Assembly: GCA_937988865.1 (NCBI GenBank)
Contig: CALKHV010000085.1
Location: forward strand, 1-7,797
Source of the DNA: an uncultured Propionibacteriaceae bacterium
GTDB lineage: Bacteria; Actinomycetota; Actinomycetes; Propionibacteriales; Propionibacteriaceae
Reading direction: 5' to 3'
DNA: 7,797 nucleotides
The notes below the pieces were generated by a model that was not told the origin of the DNA, made no database searches, and saw only the letters and a list, made by a program, of their open reading frames with translations. Shown piece by piece: positions 1 through 6,365 of the stretch; the first letter of the stretch is position 1, and every line of letters begins with the position of its first letter. The position numbers and the translations under genes are program-made.

Positions 1-168
1 CACCGTCATTGGTGCACAAGTCGACACAACCTCAGCCAGTTCCGCTTGACGCCATCCGCGGCAGGCCCTCCTGTGTCTGCTGACGGTCCTGAGCGCCGCG
101 TCCGTCAAAGCCCTCGGACCCCGGCGCATCCCTGTCCGCGCCCCCTGCGTAACTATTCAGGCAGGAAG

Positions 169-396
169 ATGGCTGAGACCCACGTGGAGGACGGACTGCT
201 GGATGGCCCGATTATCGAAGTCGTCTGCAGCCCGGTCCCCGGCAGCTCGGTGGGCGATCTCTCGGCGGAGACCACGAAGTTCGAGTGTTTCGTGGCCAAC
301 CACAACAACCAGGACGGCTCTCGCGGCGGCGAGAAATACAACGCGACCGTGAACTGGGTCACCGGTAGCTACACCTACGGGTGGGGCGCACCCTGA
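169..396 (+). CDS. Small hypothetical protein, C-terminal domain-like fragment (75 aa)
   Basis: No function is recognised. The 75-residue product resembles in style the C-terminal extracytoplasmic domain found at the end of larger actinobacterial secreted or membrane-anchored hypothetical proteins. It has a DGPI-x-x-V-x-C stretch, a second Cys 20 residues later (C20 and C40, a possible disulfide pair), an asparagine-rich turn and a final Y/W-rich strand (N-W-x-x-G-x-Y-x-Y-G-W-G). That family resemblance is from memory and gives no name. ATG 169 was chosen because AGGCAGGAAG lies just in front of it and because the codons upstream encode a Pro/Arg-rich, non-protein-like sequence, although the frame stays open to the left window edge. 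There is no signal peptide or membrane segment, which is odd for such a domain. It may therefore be a decayed remnant or the 3' end of a frameshifted gene. It faces the kinase gene tail to tail, with 98 bp between them. Confidence 0.5.
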   Translation: MAETHVEDGLLDGPIIEVVCSPVPGSSVGDLSAETTKFECFVANHNNQDGSRGGEKYNATVNWVTGSYTYGWGAP

Positions 397-494
397 GGCT
401 GCACCCCGCGCAGGTTCGTGAGCTCTCGCCGCGATCGCCTGAACGTGATCCGTATGGACTTGAGCCCGGTCATTGCTGCGCAGGTCCTTGGGAA

Positions 495-1454
495 TCAGCC
501 CACTTCTGCCAGGGACTCCCGGATCCGCCCCAGTTCCGCCTCGCCGGCCCTCACTCCCAGGTGCCGCAGCGCCAGCAGCGCCGCCCCGGCCAGCCCCGAC
601 TCCACCCGGACGCACCGCTCACCGAACACCCCCATCACACGCTCCGCGAGAGGCGAACCCTCCCCCAGCAGTCCGCCTGCCAGCACGATCGGATCCTCGG
701 ACGCCGGCTCGACCGCGGCGCGGGCCGTTCGCTCGACCTCAGCCGCCGCCCTGGCCACGATGTCGCACGCAACGGGGTCGTCATCGGCAGCCAGCGCCAG
801 CGGTGCGAACTTCGCCAACTCCACCGGACTCCCGGAATAGGCGAATCTCAGCAGCCGATGGGACGCATTCCCGCGTCCCGCCCCAGGACGACCGGACGTC
901 TCACCCACCATCGCCATGACCGCGCCCGTCAGCGCCGTTGCGGGCCCGCGCCCGTCAAGGTCTTGAGCCACCGCCCTGGCGACTTCGCGTCCGATCCAGA
1001 ACCCCGAGCCCGCGTCGCCGAGCAACCAACCGATGCCGTCCACCACCCGCGCCAGGCGTCCGCCACTCACCACCCCCGCCACCGCGCCTGTGCCCACGAC
1101 GAGCACCGTCCCCTCGCCCGACGCCGTCCCCGAGAACCAGGCACTCAGGATGTCGGCCTCGAACTCCACCCTCGCCGTGATCCCGGCCGCTGCCAATCGG
1201 TACTCCTCGCCGGCCAGGTCGTCCATCGTGATCGCCCCCGCCATCGTCACCAGCACGAGTTCCGGGGACGCGTCCGGACGCGACGACCAGGCCCCCACCA
1301 GCGCAGACACCAGGCTGGCCATCGCCATCGGACGTCCGGACGCAATCGGATTCCCCGCACCCGCCCGACCCACCCCGAGGCATCGGCCGGTCTCGTCGAG
1401 CAGGACTGCGCGGGTGGTCGTGCCCCCCGCGTCCACCGCCAGCACCGTGCGCAC
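495..1454 (-). CDS. BadF/BadG-type N-acetylglucosamine kinase (319 aa)
   Basis: This is a cytoplasmic ATP-dependent sugar kinase of the BadF/BadG/BcrA/BcrD (ASKHA) fold, most like N-acetylglucosamine kinases that convert GlcNAc to GlcNAc-6-phosphate. The phosphate-1 loop DAGGTTTR is at residues 8-15. D101 lies where NAGK enzymes have the catalytic aspartate. A GTGAVAG phosphate-2 segment is at 121-127, the family signature GDAGSGFWIG at 146-155, and the adenosine motif LAGGL at 258-262. The 319-residue length fits the family. The GTG at 1454 is chosen because GAGGGGG stands 7 nt upstream on the minus strand and the P-loop starts at residue 8; reading further upstream only adds sequence antisense to the divergent SIS gene. 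The gene is divergent from the SIS gene and lies near the NgcEFG importer, which supports an aminosugar substrate. Other acylated aminosugars such as MurNAc cannot be excluded. The second residue after GD is Ala, where some family members carry Glu. Confidence 0.88.
   Translation of the reverse strand: MRTVLAVDAGGTTTRAVLLDETGRCLGVGRAGAGNPIASGRPMAMASLVSALVGAWSSRPDASPELVLVTMAGAITMDDLAGEEYRLAAAGITARVEFEADILSAWFSGTASGEGTVLVVGTGAVAGVVSGGRLARVVDGIGWLLGDAGSGFWIGREVARAVAQDLDGRGPATALTGAVMAMVGETSGRPGAGRGNASHRLLRFAYSGSPVELAKFAPLALAADDDPVACDIVARAAAEVERTARAAVEPASEDPIVLAGGLLGEGSPLAERVMGVFGERCVRVESGLAGAALLALRHLGVRAGEAELGRIRESLAEVG
1266..1281. repeat. Triple overlapping cluster of the GGACGC/GCGTCC hexamer
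   Basis: GGACGC (1266), GCGTCC (1270) and GGACGC (1276) overlap or abut inside the kinase gene. A further GGACGT/ACGTCC/GGACGC group lies at 1330-1343. This is the densest patch of a hexamer enriched throughout the window. Confidence 0.7.
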
Positions 1455-1461
1455 CCTGCGT

Positions 1462-1468
1462 CCCCCTC
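1462..1468 (-). promoter_or_regulatory. Ribosome binding site of the kinase gene
   Basis: GAGGGGG on the minus strand is followed by 7 nt and then the GTG at 1454. This decides the start, because the reading frame stays open far upstream through the SIS gene. Confidence 0.65.
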
Positions 1469-1482
1469 GATCAGACCGGCGT

Positions 1483-1499
1483 CCACTCACCGGGAGTGG
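1483..1499. promoter_or_regulatory. Inverted repeat CCACTC-ACCGG-GAGTGG, candidate operator
   Basis: Perfect 6-bp arms around a 5-bp centre lie between the divergent kinase and SIS genes. The repeat ends 7 bp before the TTGACA of the rightward promoter and about 29 bp before the kinase start codon. A dimeric repressor (GntR, LacI or ROK type) bound here could control both directions. This role is inferred; no regulator gene is in the window. Confidence 0.45.
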
Positions 1500-1506
1500 T
1501 CGCTCG

Positions 1507-1535
1507 TTGACACCATTCAAGCGTCCCCCTAACGT
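1507..1535 (+). promoter_or_regulatory. Sigma-70-like promoter for the SIS gene
   Basis: A perfect -35 box TTGACA (1507-1512) is separated by exactly 17 bp from TAACGT (1530-1535), which fits the relaxed actinobacterial TANNNT -10. Transcription would start near 1542, leaving a short leader that contains AAAGGGG (1544-1550), 6 nt before the ATG at 1557. Confidence 0.6.
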
Positions 1536-1556
1536 CCGGAACGAAAGGGGAACCAC

Positions 1557-2312
1557 ATGACCGATCCCGTTGCCACCTTCCACACCGAGGTCACCACGCG
1601 CCTCGCCCGCCTCGCCGCCGAGGCAGCCTCCGGACCCATCGCCGAGGCCGCCGACCTCATGTCCGACTGCCTCGCGAACGGCGGCGTCATCCACGCCTTC
1701 GGCACCGGCCACTCCGAGGCCTTCGCGATGGAGATCGCCGGACGCGCCGGCGGCCTGATTCCCACCTCGAAACTCGCCCTGCGCGACGTCGTCCTCCACG
1801 GCTCCCACGAGGTCTCCGAACTTTCCGGCGCCACACTCGAACGCGATGACACGGTCGCCGACGAACTCTTCGCCATCCACCCCAAGGACCCCCGCGACAT
1901 CTTCCTGATCGCCTCGAACTCGGGCGTGAACGGCTCCGTCGTCGGCCTCGCCCTCGCCGTCAAGAACGCCGGCCACGGCCTCATCGGCCTCACCAGCTTC
2001 GAGCACACGGCAGCAGTCACCCCCAAGCACCCCAGCGGCAAGCGCCTGCGCGACATCGCCGACGTCACCATCGACAACCTCGCCCCCTTCGGCGATGTCA
2101 CCCTCACGCTCGATTCGGGCCTCAAGGCAGGCGCGGTCAGTTCGATCACGTCGGCCTTCATCGCCCAGCTACTGACGATGCTGGTGGCCGAACGCCTGAG
2201 TGCCCGCGGGCTCACCCCGCCCCTGTACATCTCGGCCAACATCCCGGGCGGGGACGAACACAACGACGCCCTGCTCAAGGCCTACGAGGGGCGCCTGCGC
2301 ATCCAGGCGTGA
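1557..2312 (+). CDS. SIS-domain aminosugar-phosphate protein, UPF0309/NagS-like (251 aa)
   Basis: This is a cytoplasmic protein with one sugar-isomerase (SIS) fold that should bind a phosphosugar, most probably GlcNAc-6-phosphate or a derivative. Visible motifs are GTGHS at 49-53 (start of the phosphosugar site), ASNSG at 119-123 (second phosphate-contacting Ser loop), HPSGKRL at 158-164, DNLAPFGD at 173-180 and ANIPGGDEHN at 227-236. This order is characteristic of the UPF0309 group. From memory, the Streptomyces coelicolor member SCO4393 (NagS) has been described as a GlcNAc-6-phosphate-directed enzyme linked to aminosugar toxicity, so the name NagS-like is a family inference. The length of about 250 residues is normal. 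ATG 1557 has AAAGGGG 6 nt upstream. The gene is divergent from the sugar kinase, consistent with acting on the kinase product. Its stop lies 3 bp from that of the convergent MFS gene. Deaminase, isomerase or dehydratase activity cannot be told apart from sequence. Confidence 0.85.
   Translation: MTDPVATFHTEVTTRLARLAAEAASGPIAEAADLMSDCLANGGVIHAFGTGHSEAFAMEIAGRAGGLIPTSKLALRDVVLHGSHEVSELSGATLERDDTVADELFAIHPKDPRDIFLIASNSGVNGSVVGLALAVKNAGHGLIGLTSFEHTAAVTPKHPSGKRLRDIADVTIDNLAPFGDVTLTLDSGLKAGAVSSITSAFIAQLLTMLVAERLSARGLTPPLYISANIPGGDEHNDALLKAYEGRLRIQA
2292..2309. other. Small stem-loop at the end of the SIS gene
   Basis: CGCCTG and CAGGCG pair perfectly around a 6-nt loop, inside the last codons of the SIS gene. 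With only 3 bp between the convergent stop codons, this is the nearest hairpin to the junction. It lacks a U-tract, so a terminator role is doubtful. Confidence 0.25.
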
Positions 2313-2315
2313 GAG

Positions 2316-3533
2316 TCAGCCGTGGATGTGGGACGCGGCCTTGAGATGCCACGTCCACAAGCTGATACCCACCAGCGAGAACGCCGCGGACGCCAGCGCC
2401 AGCTCCAGCACCGAACCCGTCACCAGCGGGGCCACGACCCCGGCCAGCAGGGCGTTCACCACCAGCTGGACGAACGACTGCATGGACGCCGCCGCTCCCC
2501 GCTGCTTGGGGAACAGGTCGAGCATCGCCAGCTGCACGATCGGGAACGCGAGGGCCACGCCGAACGCGACCATCGAGGGTCCCAGCACCGCCCACGGCAG
2601 CGTCGGCGCGCCGGGCAGCGCCGAGACGCCGACATTGATCAGCGCGGCGACGATCGTCATGCTGAACCCCACCGTTGCCAGCTTCACCGGCTGCACGACC
2701 GCCGCGAGCCGCGCACTGAGCGTCGAACCCAGCAGCATGCCGGTGATCATGGGGACGAAGAAGATCCAGAAGTCCTGGTCACCCTTGCCCAGCAATTTCA
2801 CGACGAAGATCGGGGCGGACGCGATGTAGAGGAATTGCGCCGCAAAGGTGGCCGTCATGGCGAACGCGAGACGGATGAAGATTCCGTGCCGGGCGACCTC
2901 CCTGAGGCTCCGGAACATGGCACCGAGCCGCAACGGCGTCCGGTTCTCGACGGGGTGCGTCTCGGGCAGGCCGAACGTGACCAGCGCCAGCATGATGCAC
3001 GCATAGACCACCAGGAACCAGAAGATCCACGGCCAACTCGACACCCCGAGGATCCAGCCGCCGATGATGGGCGCGATGGCCGGCGCGACCGAGAAGATCA
3101 TCGCCACCTGGGACATCAGCCGCTGCGCCTGGGCGCCGTCGTAGAGATCGCGGATCAGGGCCCGAGAAATGATCTGGCCCGCCCCCGCCGACAGTCCCTG
3201 CAGCACACGGAACGCGATCAACCATCCGAGGGAGGGCGACAGGGCGCACCCCACGGACGCCAGTGCATACACGCTGACGCCGACGAACATGACCTTCTTG
3301 CGGCCCACGGCGTCCGAGATGGGGCCGTGGAAGAGGCTTGCCACCGCGAAGGCGATCAGATAGCTCGACGTGATCTGCTGGAGCGCGACCTCACTCGACC
3401 CGAACTGCTTGCCGATGTGCGCGAAGGCCGGGAACACCGAGTCGATCGTGAACGGCCCGAACATCCCGAGCATCGCGATGATGAGCGTGAACAACCAACT
3501 GTGCTGCTTCTCGCGCTCGATCGCCTGGGTCAC
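2316..3533 (-). CDS. Bcr/CflA-family MFS efflux transporter (405 aa)
   Basis: This is an inner-membrane proton-coupled exporter of the major facilitator superfamily, DHA1 group, with about 12 hydrophobic segments after a short charged N-terminus (first helix at about residues 13-32). MFS motif A is clear between helices 2 and 3 (G70 to K80, containing D74, G77, R78 and K79). The Bcr/CflA hallmark follows: RVLQG at 109-113, an RALIRDLY segment at 124-131 and the antiporter motif C region APAIAPIIGG at 150-159. The length of about 400 is normal. GTG 3533 is preferred because helix 1 follows directly and the codons upstream encode no membrane-protein-like sequence, but it has no convincing Shine-Dalgarno, so the start is uncertain. 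The substrate is unknown. The position between the SIS gene and the NgcEFG operon allows, but does not prove, export of an aminosugar or related metabolite. An unrelated drug-efflux role is equally possible. Confidence 0.85.
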   Translation of the reverse strand: MTQAIEREKQHSWLFTLIIAMLGMFGPFTIDSVFPAFAHIGKQFGSSEVALQQITSSYLIAFAVASLFHGPISDAVGRKKVMFVGVSVYALASVGCALSPSLGWLIAFRVLQGLSAGAGQIISRALIRDLYDGAQAQRLMSQVAMIFSVAPAIAPIIGGWILGVSSWPWIFWFLVVYACIMLALVTFGLPETHPVENRTPLRLGAMFRSLREVARHGIFIRLAFAMTATFAAQFLYIASAPIFVVKLLGKGDQDFWIFFVPMITGMLLGSTLSARLAAVVQPVKLATVGFSMTIVAALINVGVSALPGAPTLPWAVLGPSMVAFGVALAFPIVQLAMLDLFPKQRGAAASMQSFVQLVVNALLAGVVAPLVTGSVLELALASAAFSLVGISLWTWHLKAASHIHG

Positions 3534-3672
3534 GCGTCCAAGCAAACCACACGGACGCCCTATATCCGCCTCACGTGCTACCCCGCCAGACACCCACACA
3601 CCCGGACGCCCTCGAACCCAATCCCACGGACAGTGCCCACATGCCCGGAATGATCACAATTGCTCGGCACTT

Positions 3673-3684
3673 CGGTCACGACCG
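3673..3684. promoter_or_regulatory. Inverted repeat CGGTC-AC-GACCG, candidate operator
   Basis: A perfect 12-bp dyad with an even centre sits 34 bp upstream of the predicted ngcE -10 box, a usual place for an activator or upstream repressor site. It could be bound by a LacI-, GntR- or ROK-type aminosugar regulator; this is inference. Confidence 0.35.
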
Positions 3685-3718
3685 GCCCAGTTGCCATCCG
3701 ACTGTCATCTGCCGGGGC

Positions 3719-3724
3719 TAGATT
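3719..3724 (+). promoter_or_regulatory. Probable -10 box of the ngcEFG promoter
   Basis: TAGATT fits the actinobacterial -10 pattern TANNNT and follows a GGGGC stretch. No good -35 lies at 16-19 bp; the nearest recognisable one, TTGCCA at 3691-3696, is 22 bp away. Transcription would start near 3731, leaving a leader of about 70 nt before ngcE. A weak -35 suits a regulated promoter that needs an activator. Confidence 0.4.
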
Positions 3725-3738
3725 CGCAAACAGCATCA

Positions 3739-3752
3739 GTGGGAACGCCCAC
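3739..3752. promoter_or_regulatory. Inverted repeat GTGGG-AACG-CCCAC in the ngcE leader
   Basis: Perfect 5-bp arms flank a 4-nt centre, beginning about 15 bp after the -10 box. As DNA it is well placed for a repressor site just downstream of the transcription start. As RNA it would form a compact stem-loop in the leader. Confidence 0.35.
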
Positions 3753-3803
3753 CCTTGAAGCGACCTGGCACACCGTGGCCGACGCACAACCTCAGGAGCA
3801 CAC

Positions 3804-5213
3804 ATGGAAAGTCCCATCCTCGGACGTCGCGGATTCCTCCGCGGCACCCTTGCCGCAGCGGCCCTCGCACCCCTGGCCTCCTGCGCCACCGGCGGCGACG
3901 ACGCCACCACCCCGACCGCCAGCGTCCCCGCGACGTCTGCGGCTGCAGCCGGTGACAACCCCTTCGGTGTGGCCAGCGCCAGCACCGTCGAGGCGATCAT
4001 CTTCAACGGCGGCTACGGCATCGACTACGCCGAATTCGCCGCAGGCATCATGGGCAAGCTGTCCCACGGAGCCAAGGTGACGGTCGCCCCGTCGACCAAG
4101 ATCGGCCAGGAACTCCAGCCCCGCTTCGTCGACGGCACCCCGCCCGACGTGATCGACAACTCGGGCGCCGACCTCATCGGCGTCAGCACGATCCTCGACC
4201 AGCTCGAAGACCTGACGCCGATCATCGACGCCAAGAACATCGAGGGCACGACGATCCGCGACACGCTCTACGCCGGCGTCCTCGAGCCGGGCACCTTCGA
4301 GGGCAAGCTCGCCGTCATCAACTACGTCATGACGGTCTTCGCAGTCTGGTACAGCATGAACCTGTTCGAGTCCAACGGCTGGGTCATCCCCAAGACGTGG
4401 GACGAGATGTACGAGCTGGGCGTCAAGGCCAAGGCCAAGGACAAGTACCTGTTCCTCTGGGGCAAGGAAGCGGCCACCTACTACCAGGAACTCGTCATCG
4501 CGTCCGCCATCAAGGAGGGCGGCGACGAGCTGCGCCTCGCGCTCGACAACCTCAAGCCTGACGCCTGGAGCCACCCGGCGATGCAGGGCGTCCTCACCTC
4601 GCTCAAGAAGATCATCGACGCCGGCTTCATCAAGCCCGGCGGCTCGGGGACGCAGTTCACTGCGGCCCAGGCCCAGTGGTCCAACGCCCAGGAGGCCCTG
4701 CTCTACCCCTCGGGCTCCTGGATCGAGAACGAGATGAAGAGCCAGACCAAGGCCGACTTCAAGATGTCGGGCTTCGCTGCGCCGCCGCTGACCGCGTCCC
4801 CGAAGTTCCCGGCCGAGGCCCTGCACGCCGCGGCCGCCGAGGCCTACATCGTGCCCAGCAAGGGCAAGAACGTGGCCGGTGGCAAGGAGTTCATGCGCGT
4901 CATGCTCTCGAAGGAGGCCGCGACCAACTTCGCCAAGACCAAGCTGGCGCCGTCCATCGTCAAGGGCGTCATCCCCGCTGACGGCTTCGGCTCCACCGCA
5001 CTGGTCGCGCAGGGCAAGATGCTCGACAACGCCGGCGAGAACGTCTACACGTGGCAGTTCGTCGACTTCTACGGCATGAACTCCGACATGCTGGTCGTGT
5101 GGAACTCGTTCCTCGACGGCAAGCTGAGCGTCGCGGACGCCACCGCAGCGCTGCAGAAGATCTCCGACGACGTCGCCAACGACGACACCCGCACGAAGAT
5201 CGAGATCAAGTGA
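3804..5213 (+). CDS. ngcE: NgcE: GlcNAc/diacetylchitobiose-binding lipoprotein of ABC importer (469 aa)
   Basis: This is the extracytoplasmic solute-binding protein of a carbohydrate ABC importer, which captures N-acetylglucosamine and N,N'-diacetylchitobiose from chitin breakdown and delivers them to the NgcF/NgcG permeases. The N-terminus combines a twin-arginine signal (GRRGFLRG at 7-14) with an Ala-rich hydrophobic stretch and a lipobox LASC ending at C27, so it should be folded, Tat-exported and lipid-anchored. A low-complexity Ala/Thr/Ser linker follows (about 28-52). NgcE-type segments are FNGGYGIDY at 67-75, QPRFVDGTPPDVIDNSGAD at 105-123, WYSMNLF at 182-188, LYPSGSWIENEMK at 300-312 and the C-terminal WQFVDFYG region at 417-424. 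The length is normal for NgcE. ATG 3804 has AGGAG (3794-3798) 5 nt upstream. It heads the ngcEFG operon. Specificity for GlcNAc over another aminosugar is inferred from family resemblance and from the kinase and SIS neighbours. Confidence 0.9.
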   Translation: MESPILGRRGFLRGTLAAAALAPLASCATGGDDATTPTASVPATSAAAAGDNPFGVASASTVEAIIFNGGYGIDYAEFAAGIMGKLSHGAKVTVAPSTKIGQELQPRFVDGTPPDVIDNSGADLIGVSTILDQLEDLTPIIDAKNIEGTTIRDTLYAGVLEPGTFEGKLAVINYVMTVFAVWYSMNLFESNGWVIPKTWDEMYELGVKAKAKDKYLFLWGKEAATYYQELVIASAIKEGGDELRLALDNLKPDAWSHPAMQGVLTSLKKIIDAGFIKPGGSGTQFTAAQAQWSNAQEALLYPSGSWIENEMKSQTKADFKMSGFAAPPLTASPKFPAEALHAAAAEAYIVPSKGKNVAGGKEFMRVMLSKEAATNFAKTKLAPSIVKGVIPADGFGSTALVAQGKMLDNAGENVYTWQFVDFYGMNSDMLVVWNSFLDGKLSVADATAALQKISDDVANDDTRTKIEIK

Positions 5214-5257
5214 TCTGACGTCTGTCTGGGCCCACCCAGCCGGACGCCCCGTCATGA

Positions 5258-5297
5258 GCGACCCCGTTCCTCGCCCCACCGGCAGGGGCGGGGTCGT
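5258..5297 (+). terminator. Strong intercistronic hairpin between ngcE and ngcF
   Basis: The inner stem CGCCCC (5272-5277) pairs with GGGGCG (5285-5290) around a 7-nt loop. The outer stem CGACCC (5259-5264) pairs with GGGTCG (5291-5296), with a 7-nt left bulge. An alternative fold is an 8-bp stem CGACCCCG/CGGGGTCG. No U-run follows, so it is more likely a partial terminator or 3'-end stabiliser that keeps binding-protein mRNA above permease mRNA, as is common in sugar ABC operons. A smaller hairpin (CTGGG-CCCA-CCCAG, 5226-5239) lies just before it. Confidence 0.6.
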
Positions 5298-5381
5298 CTC
5301 GTGGCACCCGGGAAGCCCGCCCCGTCGCCGTCCCCGGCCGCCTGACCATCCGGACGCAGACCCCGCCACCCCAGGAGTCAC

Positions 5382-6365
5382 ATGAAAGCCTCGACCGCAG
5401 TCGTGGACGCCGGCCCTCCCCGCCGCCGGACGCGCCGCCTCACCTTCGACAAGGCCAGCTTCATGCTGGTGTTCCTGGGACTGCCGCTCGCCATCTACAC
5501 GATGCTCGTCGTCTCGCCCTTCATCCAGGCCATCTACTACTCGATGACGTCCTGGAACGGGTTCAACAAGAACATGGCGTTCGTGGGGATTCGCAACTAC
5601 AAGAAGTTGTTCGCCAACGAGACCTTCATGAAGGCCATGGGCAACAACATCGAACTCGTGGTGATCCTGCCGCTCGTGACGATCATCCTGGCGCTGGTGC
5701 TGGCGTCCCTCGTGACGGTGGCCGGTGCGAGTCACGGGCAGACGCGCGGCATCGGCGGCGCGGGTTTCTACCGCGTCGTCTCGTTCTTCCCCTACACGAT
5801 CCCCGCGATCGTCATCGGCATCATGTGGCAGCAGATCTTCGACCCGAGCAATGGTCTCGTCAACGGCGTGCTGACCGCGCTGGGGCTCGACCGCTTCGAC
5901 TCGTTCGCCTGGCTCGGCAACGAGGTGACCGCGATGCCGGTGTCGATCTTCGTCATCATGTGGGGCTTCGTCGGCTTCTACATGGTGCTGTTCGTGGCCG
6001 CCATCAAGGGCATCCCGGCCGAGATCTACGAGGCCGCCCGCATCGACGGTGCCGGACGTTTCCGCACCGCCGTCAGCATCACCATTCCGCTGATCCGCGA
6101 CAACGTGCAGACGGCCTACATCTACATGGGCATCCTGGCTCTGGACGCCTTCGTCTACATGCAGGCCATGAACCCCGGCGGCGGCCCGGCCAACTCGACC
6201 CTGACGATGAGCCAGTACCTCTACACGACCGCGTTCAGCAAGGGTCAGTTCGGCCTGGCCTGTGCGATGGGCGTCGTGCTCGGTGCACTCACGATGATCT
6301 TCTCGGGGATCGTCTTCATGGTGAACCGCCTCACGGGCGGACGCGATGAGGTGACGATGGCATGA
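5382..6365 (+). CDS. ngcF: NgcF: ABC importer permease, MalF-type (327 aa)
   Basis: This is an inner-membrane permease of the binding-protein-dependent sugar importer, pairing with NgcG to form the translocation channel. A basic cytoplasmic tail (PRRRTRR at 13-19) precedes about six hydrophobic segments, near residues 26-48, 90-114, 130-152, 184-208, 242-260 and 292-314. The cytoplasmic EAA loop that docks the ATPase is clear: E214-I-Y-E-A-A-R-I-D-G-A-G at 214-225, followed by the I-x-I-P-L-I segment at 232-238. The sequence around 263-285 (NPGGGPAN, then SQYLYTTAF) is typical of MalF-type permeases. ATG 5382 has AGGAG 5 nt upstream, within CCCAGGAGTCAC. It is 168 bp after ngcE, beyond the hairpin, and its last codons overlap ngcG. 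No separate promoter is apparent in the gap, so expression from the ngcE promoter by read-through is likely. Confidence 0.9.
   Translation: MKASTAVVDAGPPRRRTRRLTFDKASFMLVFLGLPLAIYTMLVVSPFIQAIYYSMTSWNGFNKNMAFVGIRNYKKLFANETFMKAMGNNIELVVILPLVTIILALVLASLVTVAGASHGQTRGIGGAGFYRVVSFFPYTIPAIVIGIMWQQIFDPSNGLVNGVLTALGLDRFDSFAWLGNEVTAMPVSIFVIMWGFVGFYMVLFVAAIKGIPAEIYEAARIDGAGRFRTAVSITIPLIRDNVQTAYIYMGILALDAFVYMQAMNPGGGPANSTLTMSQYLYTTAFSKGQFGLACAMGVVLGALTMIFSGIVFMVNRLTGGRDEVTMA

Larger units (their letters stand above)
3534..3803. other. Divergent control region between the MFS and ngcE genes
   Basis: This 270-bp non-coding stretch separates the leftward MFS gene from the rightward importer operon. It holds three GGACGC/GCGTCC hexamers (3534, 3553, 3604), all near the MFS side. 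Two perfect inverted repeats and a -10-like box lie near ngcE and are listed separately. On the MFS side a GATATAGG stretch (minus strand, around 3562-3569) is the only AT-rich -10-like sequence, without a good -35. Confidence 0.6.

Noticed and set aside
2..49. Fifteen codons ending in TGA that could be the tail of an upstream + strand gene
   Set aside because: Too short to recognise. The Ser/Thr/Ala-rich ending is plausible but not evidence by itself.
397..494. Possible terminator between the 169-396 ORF and the kinase
   Set aside because: Only 4-bp stems and small palindromes (GAGCTC, GCGATCGC) are present, with no stable hairpin.
381..1532. 383-codon + strand open frame across the kinase gene
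   Set aside because: Its product is Arg/Pro/His-rich with no recognisable domain. The minus strand has all the kinase motifs in order.
1531..1543. TCCGGA palindrome near the SIS ribosome binding site as an operator
   Set aside because: The symmetry does not extend beyond the 6-bp core, and such cores are frequent in this GC-rich, GTCCGG-rich sequence.
1455..2030. Extension of the kinase to a start at 2030
   Set aside because: It would add 192 residues antisense to the SIS gene and across the divergent promoter. The P-loop follows directly after the GTG at 1454, which has a good ribosome binding site.
2322..3653. 443-codon open frame antisense to the MFS gene
   Set aside because: The product is an Arg/Gln/His-rich, hydrophilic, low-complexity chain. 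The opposite strand gives a clean 12-helix Bcr/CflA transporter.
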